Assembly (NCBI RefSeq): GCF_003337235.1
Contig: NZ_QPJC01000023.1
Span: forward strand, 1 to 33,142
From: Halopolyspora algeriensis
GTDB taxonomy: Bacteria; Actinomycetota; Actinomycetes; Mycobacteriales; Pseudonocardiaceae
DNA: 33,142 bases
Direction of reading: 5' to 3'
Part shown: piece after piece, positions 1 to 8,437 of the stretch
Layout of the letters: each line of letters begins with the position of its first letter
Numbering within the stretch: the first letter of the stretch is position 1
Made by a program: the position numbers and the translations under genes
The notes under the pieces: model-generated
Seen by the model: only the letters and a program-made list of their open reading frames with translations
Databases searched by the model: none
What the model was told of the DNA's origin: nothing

Positions 1-81
1 CGCTTACCCCATCACCACGAAGCCATGGTCCGCTGGGCCATGATCCGACTCACCAGCAAACGCCTGATCAAACCAGATTAG
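1..81 (+). pseudogene. C-terminal end of an IS5-like transposase (runs off the left edge)
   Basis: The first 81 bases read as an open frame ending in TAG at 79-81. Its 26 residues include HHHEAMVRWAMIRLTSKRL. The pattern of a Glu-Ala-Met followed by a WAMI hydrophobic helix and an (T/S)xRL basic end is what I recall from the C-terminus of actinobacterial IS5-family DDE transposases. In DDE enzymes the last catalytic Glu lies upstream of this helix, so it would be outside the window. Whether the element is complete beyond the left edge cannot be seen, so I use the label for a fragment. No clear terminal inverted repeat can be matched without the other end. The 12-bp palindrome at 120-160 lies just downstream and could be near the IS right end. 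Confidence 0.5.
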
Positions 82-119
82 GAACAGGCTCTGAGAGGCT
101 CGCTGTCGAACTCCGGGGC

Positions 120-160
120 GGGCACCGGTACTTTCCCGGGATCGGGAGGTACCGGTGCCC
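120..160. terminator. Strong stem-loop downstream of the transposase tail
   Basis: GGGCACCGGTAC at 120-131 is perfectly complementary to GTACCGGTGCCC at 149-160. Inside the loop, TCCCG (134-138) can pair with CGGGA (143-147), extending the hairpin. There is no T-run, which is usual for actinobacterial terminators. It probably ends transcription from the transposase. The arms are themselves near-palindromic (ACCGGT), so protein binding is an alternative. Confidence 0.55.
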
Positions 161-626
161 CCGGAACCGCCGGCCGTTCACGCATCTTCGATTACCGGCC
201 CGGAAGAAAAGCACCATTCCGGCGGACCCGGTGAGCGCCTCGTTGTCCGACCTCTTCTCGAACAATTCCAAAAGGTGCTCCCATTTCTTTCGTTTCCGCG
301 ACACGCATTTCCGAGACGTCGCCACAACGGGTTACCACGGGAACACCCGCCGTGCGTCATCTGCGCCGAGTGCCGAGAGCACTCGGCGTGGTCGGCACCG
401 AGCGAGGCGTGATACCGGCAACAGGCCCTTCGGGATCTCCACCGAGCACGGCGGTGTCGTGCAACACCGGCACGAACATGCGCCACGCATCTTGAAAAAG
501 CCGCTGAGCAGGGACTTTTTGCCATATCCGCGCAGCGGCAGCGGCAGGCACAACCCGTCCGCTCGAGCTACGGCCGAGTAGGTCGCCCACCTGTACGAGA
601 CGGGCTCCCTTCACCGCGCTCCACTA

Positions 627-638
627 GTACATCTGTAC
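627..638. promoter_or_regulatory. Candidate operator upstream of the choline-transporter-like gene
   Basis: GTACA-TC-TGTAC is a 5+2+5 dyad about 63 bases before the symporter start. Its shape suits a dimeric TetR-type repressor, but no such regulator is encoded nearby, so this is only a candidate. Confidence 0.25.
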
Positions 639-700
639 ACGAACGCCTTCGGTGGCTATCGTTCTCCGCATACCGCGACGAGAGAACGGAAAGGACGAAC

Positions 701-2410
701 GTGCCTGCGGAAAGAGAGACGGACACCGCGACGAGCGGGCGACCATCCGGTTTCGGGCGACATACCGGAGCATTGAAGGTCGGAATCTTCATTGTCGTAC
801 TCGGGATTGCCCTGGGCTATGTCGCCATCGCGCAACCCGATGTGTCCTGGCCCGGCTTGATCGCGATGCTGGTGTTCTACGCCCTGTTCTACTGGCTCGG
901 GGCCTTCGTTGCCGCCCGTCGTACCAGTGGGTTGGCCGGCACCCTGGTCGCCGGACGCAACATGCCGCTGTGGATCGGCGTGTTCACCATGACGGCCACC
1001 TGGGTGGGTGGCGGTTACATCAGCGGTACCGCCGAGGCCACCTTCTTCGACGGCCTGGCCTGGGCACAGGCGCCGTGGGGCTATGCGTTGAGTCTGCTCA
1101 TCGGTGGCCTCTTCTTCGCCAAGAAGATGCGGCGCGGCCGGTTCACCACGATGCTGGACCCGATCGACATCCGGTTCGGCAAGCGGGCCGCGGGCCTGGG
1201 TGCGATCCCCGCCGTGCTCGGTGAGATCTTCTGGACCGGCGCGATCCTCACCGCGCTGGGCACCACGTTCGGCACGATCATCGGGCTGGACTTCAACGTC
1301 TCCATCATCCTGTCTGCCGCGATCGCCGTGGCCTACACCGTGGTCGGCGGCATGTGGTCGGTGGCCATCACCGACGTCGTACAGATCGTGGTGATCTTCA
1401 TCGGTCTCGGCGTGGCGATTCCGTTCGCCGCGGCCAGCGTCGGTGGACTGGGTGATGCCTGGTCGAACTACACCCTCGACTTCGGTTCCTACGCCGCACT
1501 CTTCCCCCCGTTGACCGGCTGGGACGACCCGGCATGGGGGCATATGTACTGGAACTGGTGGGATTCCGGCCTGCTGCTGGTCTTCGGCGGCATCCCCTGG
1601 CAGGTCTACTTCCAGCGCGTCCTGTCGGCGCGCACGCCGGAAGTCGCCCGGCGCCTGTCCATCGGCGCGAGTGCGGTGTCCCTTCTCGCCGCCGTGCCCG
1701 CGGTGCTGATCGGCGTGATCGCGACGGCGGCCAACTTCCAGGCCGAGGGGGCCCCGCCGCTGGAGAACCCGTCACTGGCACTGCCCTACGTACTGCGCTA
1801 CCTGCTGCCCACCGCCGTGTCCGCACTCGGCCTCGGTGCCCTGGCGGCAGCCGTCATGTCCAGCGTGGATTCCTCGGTGCTGTCGGCGTCGTCGGTGACC
1901 GGCTGGAACGTCTACCGCCGTCTGATCCGCCCGAACGCCGAGGCACAGCAGGTGCAGAAGGTGATTCGCCGTCTGATCGTGGTGATCGGCGCCGCGGCGA
2001 CCATCCTGGCGCTCAACGTTGCCAGCGTGTACCAGCTGTGGTACCTGGCCAGTGATCTGATCTACGTCCTGCTGTTCCCGATGCTGGTGTGCGCACTGTT
2101 CGTGCCGTTCGCCAACCGGATCGGAGCCCTGTCCGGGTTCCTCGTCGCGTTCTTCCTGCGGCTCTCCGGTGGCTCACCGGTGTTCGGATTGACCCCGTTC
2201 CTGCCGTGGCCGTGGTATGAGGACGGTGCGGTGCTCTTCCCGTTCCGCACGGTGTCGATGGCCGCGGGCCTCATCACCATCCTGGTCGTCTCCTGGCTGA
2301 CCCGGCGGGTCAGTACGCCGGTGTCGATGGCGGCGCTGGAGCCCGATTCGGAAGAACGGCGGGCCTGGGGTCAGGACCTTGCGCAGGAACGCGAGGACCA
2401 GCCCGCATAG
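701..2410 (+). CDS. Sodium:solute symporter of the high-affinity choline transporter (CHT/SLC5A7-like) type
   Basis: This 569-residue multi-spanning membrane protein belongs to the SSS/SLC5 family, whose members couple Na+ entry to solute uptake. From memory, several stretches closely match animal CHT1: FTMTATWVGGGYISGTAEA (about residues 100-118), the AWAQAPWGY and GGLFFAKKMR segments, GGIPWQVYFQRVLS and VMSSVDSSVLSASS. The last corresponds to the sodium-binding helix region. CHT1 imports choline, so choline or a similar quaternary amine is the likely substrate, but this is inference. The GTG start at 701 is preceded by GGAAAGGA (688-695). The gene stands alone, with no bet genes in view. 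A terminator follows at 2418-2449. The last 25 or so residues are charged and cytoplasmic. Confidence 0.85.
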   Translation: MPAERETDTATSGRPSGFGRHTGALKVGIFIVVLGIALGYVAIAQPDVSWPGLIAMLVFYALFYWLGAFVAARRTSGLAGTLVAGRNMPLWIGVFTMTATWVGGGYISGTAEATFFDGLAWAQAPWGYALSLLIGGLFFAKKMRRGRFTTMLDPIDIRFGKRAAGLGAIPAVLGEIFWTGAILTALGTTFGTIIGLDFNVSIILSAAIAVAYTVVGGMWSVAITDVVQIVVIFIGLGVAIPFAAASVGGLGDAWSNYTLDFGSYAALFPPLTGWDDPAWGHMYWNWWDSGLLLVFGGIPWQVYFQRVLSARTPEVARRLSIGASAVSLLAAVPAVLIGVIATAANFQAEGAPPLENPSLALPYVLRYLLPTAVSALGLGALAAAVMSSVDSSVLSASSVTGWNVYRRLIRPNAEAQQVQKVIRRLIVVIGAAATILALNVASVYQLWYLASDLIYVLLFPMLVCALFVPFANRIGALSGFLVAFFLRLSGGSPVFGLTPFLPWPWYEDGAVLFPFRTVSMAAGLITILVVSWLTRRVSTPVSMAALEPDSEERRAWGQDLAQEREDQPA

Positions 2411-2417
2411 CGCTCGA

Positions 2418-2449
2418 GTGTCCCGCCGGCTTCCTCGCCGGCGGGACAC
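2418..2449. terminator. Bidirectional terminator between convergent genes
   Basis: GTGTCCCGCCGGC (2418-2430) pairs perfectly with GCCGGCGGGACAC (2437-2449) around a 6-base loop. It sits 7 bases after the symporter stop and about 50 bases beyond the stop of the converging carboxyltransferase gene, so it can serve both transcripts. Confidence 0.8.
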
Positions 2450-2501
2450 GAGGAGCTCACCGTGCCCGCGCGATACGACGGAATCCGCCCCGGAAACCGA
2501 C

Positions 2502-3854
2502 CTACCGGACCGGCGACGCGATACCGCGGACGAAGCCCAGTTCCAGCAGGTCCTGGGGGCGAAGCCGGAAACGGTCGGCCACCTCGGCGACGTCGTCGTG
2601 GCCGCGTTTGAGGATCGCCGCTCCGGCCTCCGGTGCGATGACCGCGAAGTAGGCATCGGGGGTGATCCAGGTTCGTTCCGGCGCTGCCAGGGCCAGGGCG
2701 CCACCCGATCCTCCCTCACCGATCACCAGGGTCGTGACCGGGACCGTGGCTTCGGCCACGGCCGTGAACAGCTCGGCGATGGCCGGGCCGACACCGTCGC
2801 GCTCGGCTTCTGCGGTGTTGGCGGCACCGGGAGTGTCCACCAGCGTCAGCACGGCCATGCCGAACCGGTCCGCCAGCCGGATCACCCGTGTGGCCGTCCG
2901 GAAACCGGCGGGAGCGGTCGCGGTCCCCGTCTGTGCGGCATACGCGACCGTCCGGCCGTGGCGCTCACCGAAACCACACCACATTCCCGTGTCGGTTCCT
3001 CCCGCCCGGTCGCCGTTGATCGGCAACCGGGTGGTGAAGTAGTCGTCCAGGTACGCCTCCGCGCGGGGCCGCGCGGGCGCTCGTGCCCGCTGCACAGCGG
3101 TCCAGCCGCTGTCCGGAAGAGGGGCTCGTCCCAGTGCGGCGGGGACCTCGGCGGGTTCCGGTGACCGCGTCGACCGCCCCGGGCCGAGCAGGGTCAGCGC
3201 CGTGGTCAGCACCTCGGCGAGTTCGGAGTCGGCGACCAGGAGATCGGCCTGGCCCGCGGCAAATTTGCCTTCCGCGGTGAACGCCGCGTCATCCGGCTCG
3301 TCCCGGCTGCGAACACGGCTTCCCCCGAACGCCACCGCGGCTTCCGGGGAAGCCAGCACGAGGTCCGCTCCAGCCGCCAGGGAGGCCCACATTCCTCCCG
3401 TGGTCGGATTCCGCAGCACGGTGATGTGCGGCAATCCGGCTTTCCTGTTCTGCAGGCACGCCCTGGTGATCTCCTGAAGCTGACGCAGGGCGCAGATTCC
3501 CTCCTGCACCCGGCTGCCGCCGGAGGCCACCAGCGACACCACCGGAATGCGCAGTCGGCGCGCCCGGGTGAACGCCGACACGATGCGCGCACCGGACTCG
3601 TGGCCGACGGAGCCGCCGAGAAAACCGAACTCGAAAGCGATGAGCACCGCCGGTTGCGCACCGATCCATGCGTGGCCGCACACCACCGACTCGTCGGCGC
3701 CGCTGCGCTTGCGGGCGAGTGCGCGCTGTTCGTCGTAACCCGGCCAGTTCAACGGGCCGTCCTGCCCGGTTTCGGGAACGTGCTCGGGCTGCCATTCCCG
3801 GAAACGGGTGCAAAGCCGCTCGATCAGAGCGCGGGTGCCGGTGGGTTCAACCAT
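2502..3854 (-). CDS. Fused AccD/AccA-like carboxyltransferase protein
   Basis: About 450 residues carry two crotonase-fold carboxyltransferase halves in one chain. The N-terminal half has the AccD-like ASGGSRVQEG segment. The C-terminal half has AccA-like DTPGAANTAEAERDG and GEGGSGGALALA, the loops that form the oxyanion holes. The four-Cys zinc finger of bacterial AccD is absent: only two isolated cysteines occur in the N-terminal region. I chose the ATG at 3854, which overlaps the end of the upstream synthetase by 8 bases (ATGGTTGA). A GTG at 3878 is an alternative. It is cotranscribed with a malonyl-CoA synthetase. As I recall, S. coelicolor has a similar neighbour pair (SCO2444/SCO2445). 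No biotin carboxylase or biotin carrier gene is nearby. It may be the carboxyltransferase of an acyl-CoA carboxylase, or it may decarboxylate malonyl-CoA. Confidence 0.8.
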   Translation of the reverse strand: MVEPTGTRALIERLCTRFREWQPEHVPETGQDGPLNWPGYDEQRALARKRSGADESVVCGHAWIGAQPAVLIAFEFGFLGGSVGHESGARIVSAFTRARRLRIPVVSLVASGGSRVQEGICALRQLQEITRACLQNRKAGLPHITVLRNPTTGGMWASLAAGADLVLASPEAAVAFGGSRVRSRDEPDDAAFTAEGKFAAGQADLLVADSELAEVLTTALTLLGPGRSTRSPEPAEVPAALGRAPLPDSGWTAVQRARAPARPRAEAYLDDYFTTRLPINGDRAGGTDTGMWCGFGERHGRTVAYAAQTGTATAPAGFRTATRVIRLADRFGMAVLTLVDTPGAANTAEAERDGVGPAIAELFTAVAEATVPVTTLVIGEGGSGGALALAAPERTWITPDAYFAVIAPEAGAAILKRGHDDVAEVADRFRLRPQDLLELGFVRGIASPVR

Positions 3855-5334
3855 GGTCGGCTCGGCCGGGCTCACCACGATCGGCCAGGGCCTTTTTCAT
3901 GACCTTGCCCATTTCGTTGCGCGGCAGTGCCTCCACGAAGCGCACCCGGCGCGGGCGTTTGTGCGGTGTGAGGAGCTCGGCAACGTGCTCGGTGAGAGCC
4001 TCGCCGTCGGAGGATCGTCCCTCGGCGGCCACGACCCAGGCCACGATCCGTTCGCCGAGGTCGGTGTCCGGTTCCCCGGTCACGGCGACCTCGGCCACGC
4101 CCGGATGTTCCAGCAGGACGTTTTCGATCTCACCGGCGCCGATCTTGTATCCGCCGCTGTTGATGATGTCGGTGGCGCTGCGCCCCACGATGCGGATGTA
4201 GCCGTCGGGCGCGCGAGTGGCCATGTCTCCGGTGCGGAACCAGCCGTCGGTGAACGCCTCTGCGGTGGCATCAGGACGATTGAGGTATCCGGTGAACAGG
4301 TTCGAACCGCGCACGAGGATTTCCCCGACCGTCTCGTCGTCACTGGTGGTGATCTCCTCGCCCCGTTCGTCGACGAGTTTGAGCTCGACGCCGGCGAACG
4401 GCCTTCCCACGTATCCCGGCCTGCGATCCCCCGAGGCGCGTACACCACAGTTCATGATCGTCTCGCTCATGCCGTACCGCTCGACGACCTGCTTTCCGGT
4501 CGAACGCGCGATCCGCTGATGGTCGACCGCGGGCAGCGGAGCCGATCCGGACACCAGCAGCCGGGCTCGGCCCACGGCCCGGGCCGTGTCCGGATCCCGT
4601 TCGGCGGCATCGGCGATTCGGCTGTACATGGTGGGAACGCCGAACAGCATCGTGGCCGGTCCCGCGAGCGCGTCGGCCACGGCCTGCACGGAAAAGGCGC
4701 CCAGGTGATGCAGGCTGCCCCCCAACCGCAGCGGCCCGAGCATCCCGAGAATCAGTCCGTGCACGTGGAACAGCGGCAGTGCCTGCGCCAGCACGTCACG
4801 TCCGGTCCACTCCCATGCTTCGGCAACGGCATCGAGATTGGCACGAACCGCCCGCCGCGGCAGCACCACACCCTTCGGAGGGCCCGTGGTCCCGGAGGTG
4901 TAGACGATGAAGGCCGGGGACTCCTCGGGCGGTTCGGCAGGCAACGCTCGGTCGGCGAGCGCAGGACCCGAGCGGATGGTGGCGAGGTCGACCGGGTGGA
5001 ACGGGATCGGGGCCAGCGCGTCTGGGATGTCGGCGTCCGGCTCACCCAGCACCAGCTCCGGCTCGCTGTCGGCGGTGATGTGTTCGAGCTCGCGCCGCCC
5101 CAGTTTCGGGTTGATCGGCACGACCGCTGCGCCGGCGCACAGGGCTCCGACCACGGCGACGCACGTCTCGGCGCTCGCCGTGGCCCGGACGGCCACGCGC
5201 CGGGCCGGGCCGATGCCCTCGGCGATGCGGGCCGCCGCGGCGGCGAGCTCGGTATAGCTCAGCGCGCGCTCGGCGAACCGGATCGCCTCCCGATCGTCCG
5301 GTTCGCGCAGTTCGGGCAGCAGCGACTCGCCCAT
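3847..5334 (-). CDS. matB: Malonyl-CoA synthetase-like acyl-CoA ligase
   Basis: This 495-residue ANL-superfamily adenylating enzyme probably converts malonate (or methylmalonate), CoA and ATP to the CoA thioester in the cytosol. The P-loop YTSGTTGPPKGV lies at about 145-156. The A8 hinge region contains SGGYKIGAGEIE, which I recall as typical of MatB proteins, and the catalytic A10 lysine is in PRNEMGK (about residue 477). I chose the ATG at 5334 because GGAGG (5343-5347) lies 8 bases upstream. A GTG at 5343 would overlap that ribosome binding site. It is the first gene of a two-gene operon, overlapping the fused carboxyltransferase gene by 8 bases. Acid specificity cannot be proved from sequence alone. 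A different short or branched dicarboxylate is possible. Confidence 0.8.
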   Translation of the reverse strand: MGESLLPELREPDDREAIRFAERALSYTELAAAAARIAEGIGPARRVAVRATASAETCVAVVGALCAGAAVVPINPKLGRRELEHITADSEPELVLGEPDADIPDALAPIPFHPVDLATIRSGPALADRALPAEPPEESPAFIVYTSGTTGPPKGVVLPRRAVRANLDAVAEAWEWTGRDVLAQALPLFHVHGLILGMLGPLRLGGSLHHLGAFSVQAVADALAGPATMLFGVPTMYSRIADAAERDPDTARAVGRARLLVSGSAPLPAVDHQRIARSTGKQVVERYGMSETIMNCGVRASGDRRPGYVGRPFAGVELKLVDERGEEITTSDDETVGEILVRGSNLFTGYLNRPDATAEAFTDGWFRTGDMATRAPDGYIRIVGRSATDIINSGGYKIGAGEIENVLLEHPGVAEVAVTGEPDTDLGERIVAWVVAAEGRSSDGEALTEHVAELLTPHKRPRRVRFVEALPRNEMGKVMKKALADRGEPGRADHG

Positions 5335-5606
5335 GCCGATCACCTCCGTGTTCTCGACGCCGGCCCCGGGTCGGGCTCCACTCCATCACGGCGGGCACCC
5401 GAGCACCGCACCGTAGTCCCGCACGGTGTGCAACAGCACTCCTCATGCGTCCGGACTGAGGTATCCCGCGCCGTAGGAAACCGGAGTCACCGTCTGTATC
5501 CTCGAACGGCCGACCCCGCCCGATCCCGGAGTCCCGTGTCGATGGCCATTCGTCCCCTGCCGATCCTCGCAGGGGGATCGTCCATCCCGGTGAACGAGGA
5601 CGCCCG

Positions 5607-6095
5607 ATGACCGGCTGGCTGCTGGCCACCCTGGGCACCGCCGCCCTCGGCAGCGTCTTCCCGGTGGTCAACATCGAGCTCTACCTGATCGGTGTGCTCT
5701 CCACTGTCGACGGCCTGTCCTGGTGGGCGCTCGCGTTGGCCGCCACTGTCGGTCAGCTCGCGGGCAAGACGCTGTTCTTCCTGGCCGGGCGGGGAAGTAT
5801 CACCCTCGGCAGACGACTCGGCAGCATGGCTCGGGCCGAGCGGGGCAGCCGTTGGGCGTCGTGGATGGAACGGTTTCACCACCGATCACAGCAGCGCCCG
5901 TGGTGGGGCCTGGGCGTACTGCTGCTCGGAGCGATCACGGGTGTGCCACCGTTCACCCTGATGTGCTTCGTCTCGGGAGCGGCCGGGCTGTCCTGGCTCG
6001 GCTTTCTCGGTGTCAGCGCGGTCGGCCGCACCATCCACTTCCTGCTCGTGGCGGGCGCTCCCGAACTGCTGCAGCAGCTTCCCGCGTTCGGCTGA
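5607..6095 (+). CDS. Small VTT/DedA-like (YqaA-type) membrane protein
   Basis: A 162-residue protein with about four to five hydrophobic segments (roughly residues 5-35, 40-62, 100-125 and 130-158). It opens with FPVVNIELYLIGV, a re-entrant helix typical of VTT/SNARE-associated (DedA-like) proteins, and carries the matching GVPPFTLMCFVSGAAGLSW region near the C-terminus. DedA relatives are implicated in lipid scrambling and envelope homeostasis, but the substrate is unknown here. The protein is shorter than classical DedA (about 200). The ATG at 5607 follows GAGGA (5596-5600) with 6 bases spacing. It is divergent from matB across about 270 bases and 89 bases upstream of the catalase gene, with which it may be cotranscribed. 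Confidence 0.7.
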   Translation: MTGWLLATLGTAALGSVFPVVNIELYLIGVLSTVDGLSWWALALAATVGQLAGKTLFFLAGRGSITLGRRLGSMARAERGSRWASWMERFHHRSQQRPWWGLGVLLLGAITGVPPFTLMCFVSGAAGLSWLGFLGVSAVGRTIHFLLVAGAPELLQQLPAFG

Positions 6096-6184
6096 GTATC
6101 GCCCGCCTCTGCTCGATCCCAGCATAGACGCCACCCGGAGTGGGAACCCTGCAACCGCAGGTGTCCGTCGATCCGGAGGTAGTC

Positions 6185-8305
6185 ATGACATCGCAGTCCC
6201 AGTCCAACGACAAGCAAGAGCAGCTCGATCAGCACAACCGCAAGGATCCGCAGGACACCTACCTCACCACCGACCAGGGGGTACGAGTCGATCACACCGA
6301 CGATGCCCTGACCGTCGGCGAACGCGGCCCGACGCTGCTGGAGGACTTCCACTTCCGGGAGAAGGTCACCCACTTCGACCACGAGCGCATTCCCGAGCGA
6401 GTCGTGCACGCCCGGGGTTCCGGTGCCTACGGTTTCTTTCAGCCCTACAGCGACTGGCTGTCGGACTACACCGTCGCCCGCTTCCTGACCGACCCGCAGA
6501 AACAGACTCCGGTGTTCACCCGGTTCTCCACCGTGCAGGGACCGCGCGGGTCCAACGACACCGTCCGCGACGTGCGCGGCTTCGCCACCAAGTTCTACAC
6601 CGATCAGGGCAACTACGATCTGGTCGCCAACAACATGCCGGTGTTTTTCATCCACGACGGGATCAAGTTCCCGGACTTCGTGCACGCGGTGAAGCCGGAA
6701 CCGCACAACGAGATTCCCACGGGCGCCTCCGCCCACGACTCGCTCTGGGACTTCGTGCAGCTGCAACCCGAGACGATCCACATGATGATGTGGCTGATGT
6801 CGGATCGTGCGATCCCCCGCAGCTACCGCATGATGCAGGGCTTCGGCGTGCACACCTTCCGGTTCGTCAACGCCGAGGGCAAGGGGACCTTCGTCAAGTT
6901 CCACTGGAAACCGATGCTGGGCACTCACTCGCTGGTCTGGGACGAGACGCAGAAAATTGCGGGCAAGAACCCGGACTTCAACCGCGGTGACCTGTGGGAC
7001 GCGATCGCGTCCGGCCAGTATCCCGAGTGGGAGCTCGGAGTTCAACTCGTGGACGAATCCCGGGAGTTCGACTTCGACTTCGACCTGCTCGACGCCACGA
7101 AGATCATCCCCGAGGAAGAGGTCCCGGTCCAGCCGGTCGGCAAGCTCACGCTCAACCGCAATCCGGACAACTTCTTCGCCGAGACCGAACAGGTCGCCTT
7201 CCACACCGCCAACATCGTGCCCGGCATCGACTTCACCAACGACCCGCTGCTGCAGGCCCGCAACTTCTCCTACCTGGACACTCAGCTGATCCGGTTGGGC
7301 GGGCCGAACTTCGCCCAACTGCCGACCAACCGGCCGGTCGCCGAGGTCTCGAACAACCAGCGGGACGGTTACGGCCAGATGCGCGTCCACCAGAGCCGCA
7401 CCAGCTACTTCAAAAACAGCCTCTCCGGTGGCTGCCCGGTACTGGCGGGTACCGACAACGGCGCGTTCGCGCACTACCAGGAGAAAGTGGACGGCGCCAA
7501 GATCCGCAAGCGCAGCGAGAGCTTCCAGGACTACTACAGCCAGGCCACCCTGTTCTGGAACAGCATGAGCGACTGGGAACAGGAGCACATCGTCGCGGCG
7601 TACCGGTTCGAACTGGGCAAGGTCGACCACATGCACGTGCGCGAGGGAGTGGTGGAGCACCTCAACCACGTCGACCACGATCTGGCCGTCCGGGTCGCTC
7701 GCGGTATCGGGGTCACACCGCCCGCCGAGGCGGCAACGACCAATCACGGCCGCAGCTCCCCGGCGCTGAGCCAGACCAACACGGTGAAGGACACCATCGC
7801 CACTCGGCAAGTGGCCGTGCTGGTCGCCGAGGGAGTGGACGCCGCCGAGGTCGAGCAGATCCGCCAGGGGCTGACCGAGCGAGGCGCGATCCCCGACGTC
7901 CTCGGCTTGCAGGACGGCACGATCCACTCCGCCGATGCCGCCGACGTACGAGTCGACCGGGCGATCAACACCGTGGCCTCGGTGCTCTACGACGCGGTGA
8001 TCGTGCCGGGCGGCAGCGAGAGCGTCAACGCGCTGTCGGGGGACGGCTACGCCGTCCACTTCGTCACCGAAGCCTACAAGCACGCCAAACCCATCGCCGC
8101 CTGTGAGGAAGGTATCGCTCTGCTGCAGCGCGCCGGGGTCGGCAACATTCCCCGCGCCGGAAGTGATGCGGCCGCCACCGACAAGGGTGTGGTCACAGCC
8201 GCCCACACCGACGGCTCACTGCCCGCGGACTTCCTCGAGCAGTTCGCCACCGTCCTGGCCGGGCACCGGGTGTGGGAGCGCAAGACCGATTCCGTGCCTG
8301 CCTGA
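6185..8305 (+). CDS. katE: Large-subunit monofunctional catalase (HPII/KatE type) with C-terminal DJ-1/PfpI domain
   Basis: This 706-residue cytosolic haem enzyme splits hydrogen peroxide to water and oxygen. The distal His is in RVVHARG (His75) and the distal Asn in [12 protein letters not shown] (about residue 149-150). The proximal Tyr ligand is in [12 protein letters not shown] (Tyr363). After the catalase core, residues from about 540 ([20 protein letters not shown]) to the end form the class I amidotransferase-like (DJ-1/PfpI) domain of large-subunit catalases. ALPNYMORPHISM aside, the length is close to HPII (753), with a shorter N-terminal arm. The ATG at 6185 has GGAGG (6175-6179) 5 bases upstream. 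An upstream in-frame start near 6140 lacks a site. No clear sigma-B or OxyR-type promoter could be identified by eye. Confidence 0.95.
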   Translation: MTSQSQSNDKQEQLDQHNRKDPQDTYLTTDQGVRVDHTDDALTVGERGPTLLEDFHFREKVTHFDHERIPERVVHARGSGAYGFFQPYSDWLSDYTVARFLTDPQKQTPVFTRFSTVQGPRGSNDTVRDVRGFATKFYTDQGNYDLVANNMPVFFIHDGIKFPDFVHAVKPEPHNEIPTGASAHDSLWDFVQLQPETIHMMMWLMSDRAIPRSYRMMQGFGVHTFRFVNAEGKGTFVKFHWKPMLGTHSLVWDETQKIAGKNPDFNRGDLWDAIASGQYPEWELGVQLVDESREFDFDFDLLDATKIIPEEEVPVQPVGKLTLNRNPDNFFAETEQVAFHTANIVPGIDFTNDPLLQARNFSYLDTQLIRLGGPNFAQLPTNRPVAEVSNNQRDGYGQMRVHQSRTSYFKNSLSGGCPVLAGTDNGAFAHYQEKVDGAKIRKRSESFQDYYSQATLFWNSMSDWEQEHIVAAYRFELGKVDHMHVREGVVEHLNHVDHDLAVRVARGIGVTPPAEAATTNHGRSSPALSQTNTVKDTIATRQVAVLVAEGVDAAEVEQIRQGLTERGAIPDVLGLQDGTIHSADAADVRVDRAINTVASVLYDAVIVPGGSESVNALSGDGYAVHFVTEAYKHAKPIAACEEGIALLQRAGVGNIPRAGSDAAATDKGVVTAAHTDGSLPADFLEQFATVLAGHRVWERKTDSVPA

Positions 8306-8437
8306 TCCGGTCGTGCGTGGGCGACGACCACGTCACCCGCGCGCGAGACCTGCCGGCCCGCCGGTGCGCTGCCGAGAGGTGGACGCTGTCCCGGCGCGCA
8401 CCGGGCCGGCCGTGCGATGAGTATCTATGGTTTCGGT

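Larger units (their letters stand above)
82..700. other. Gene-poor stretch between the transposase tail and the symporter
   Basis: No reading frame here has the codon-third bias of the surrounding genes, and base composition is less GC-rich around 180-340. It holds the hairpin at 120-160, a second perfect 10-bp stem-loop (364-373 with 379-388, loop CGAGA) and the dyad at 627-638. A minus-strand frame from about 325 down to 68 has a helical-looking N-terminal part, but it runs through the hairpin into the IS end and has no convincing ribosome binding site. I regard the stretch as non-coding or as eroded sequence beside an insertion site. Confidence 0.5.

Noticed and set aside
68-325. Minus-strand frame of 85 residues beside the transposase tail
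   Set aside because: It runs through the strong hairpin into the IS end, has weak codon bias and no ribosome binding site; the helical N-terminal part alone is not enough.
5876-8206. Very long minus-strand open frame opposite the catalase gene
   Set aside because: It is the antisense shadow of a high-GC gene; the plus strand has all catalase active-site motifs.
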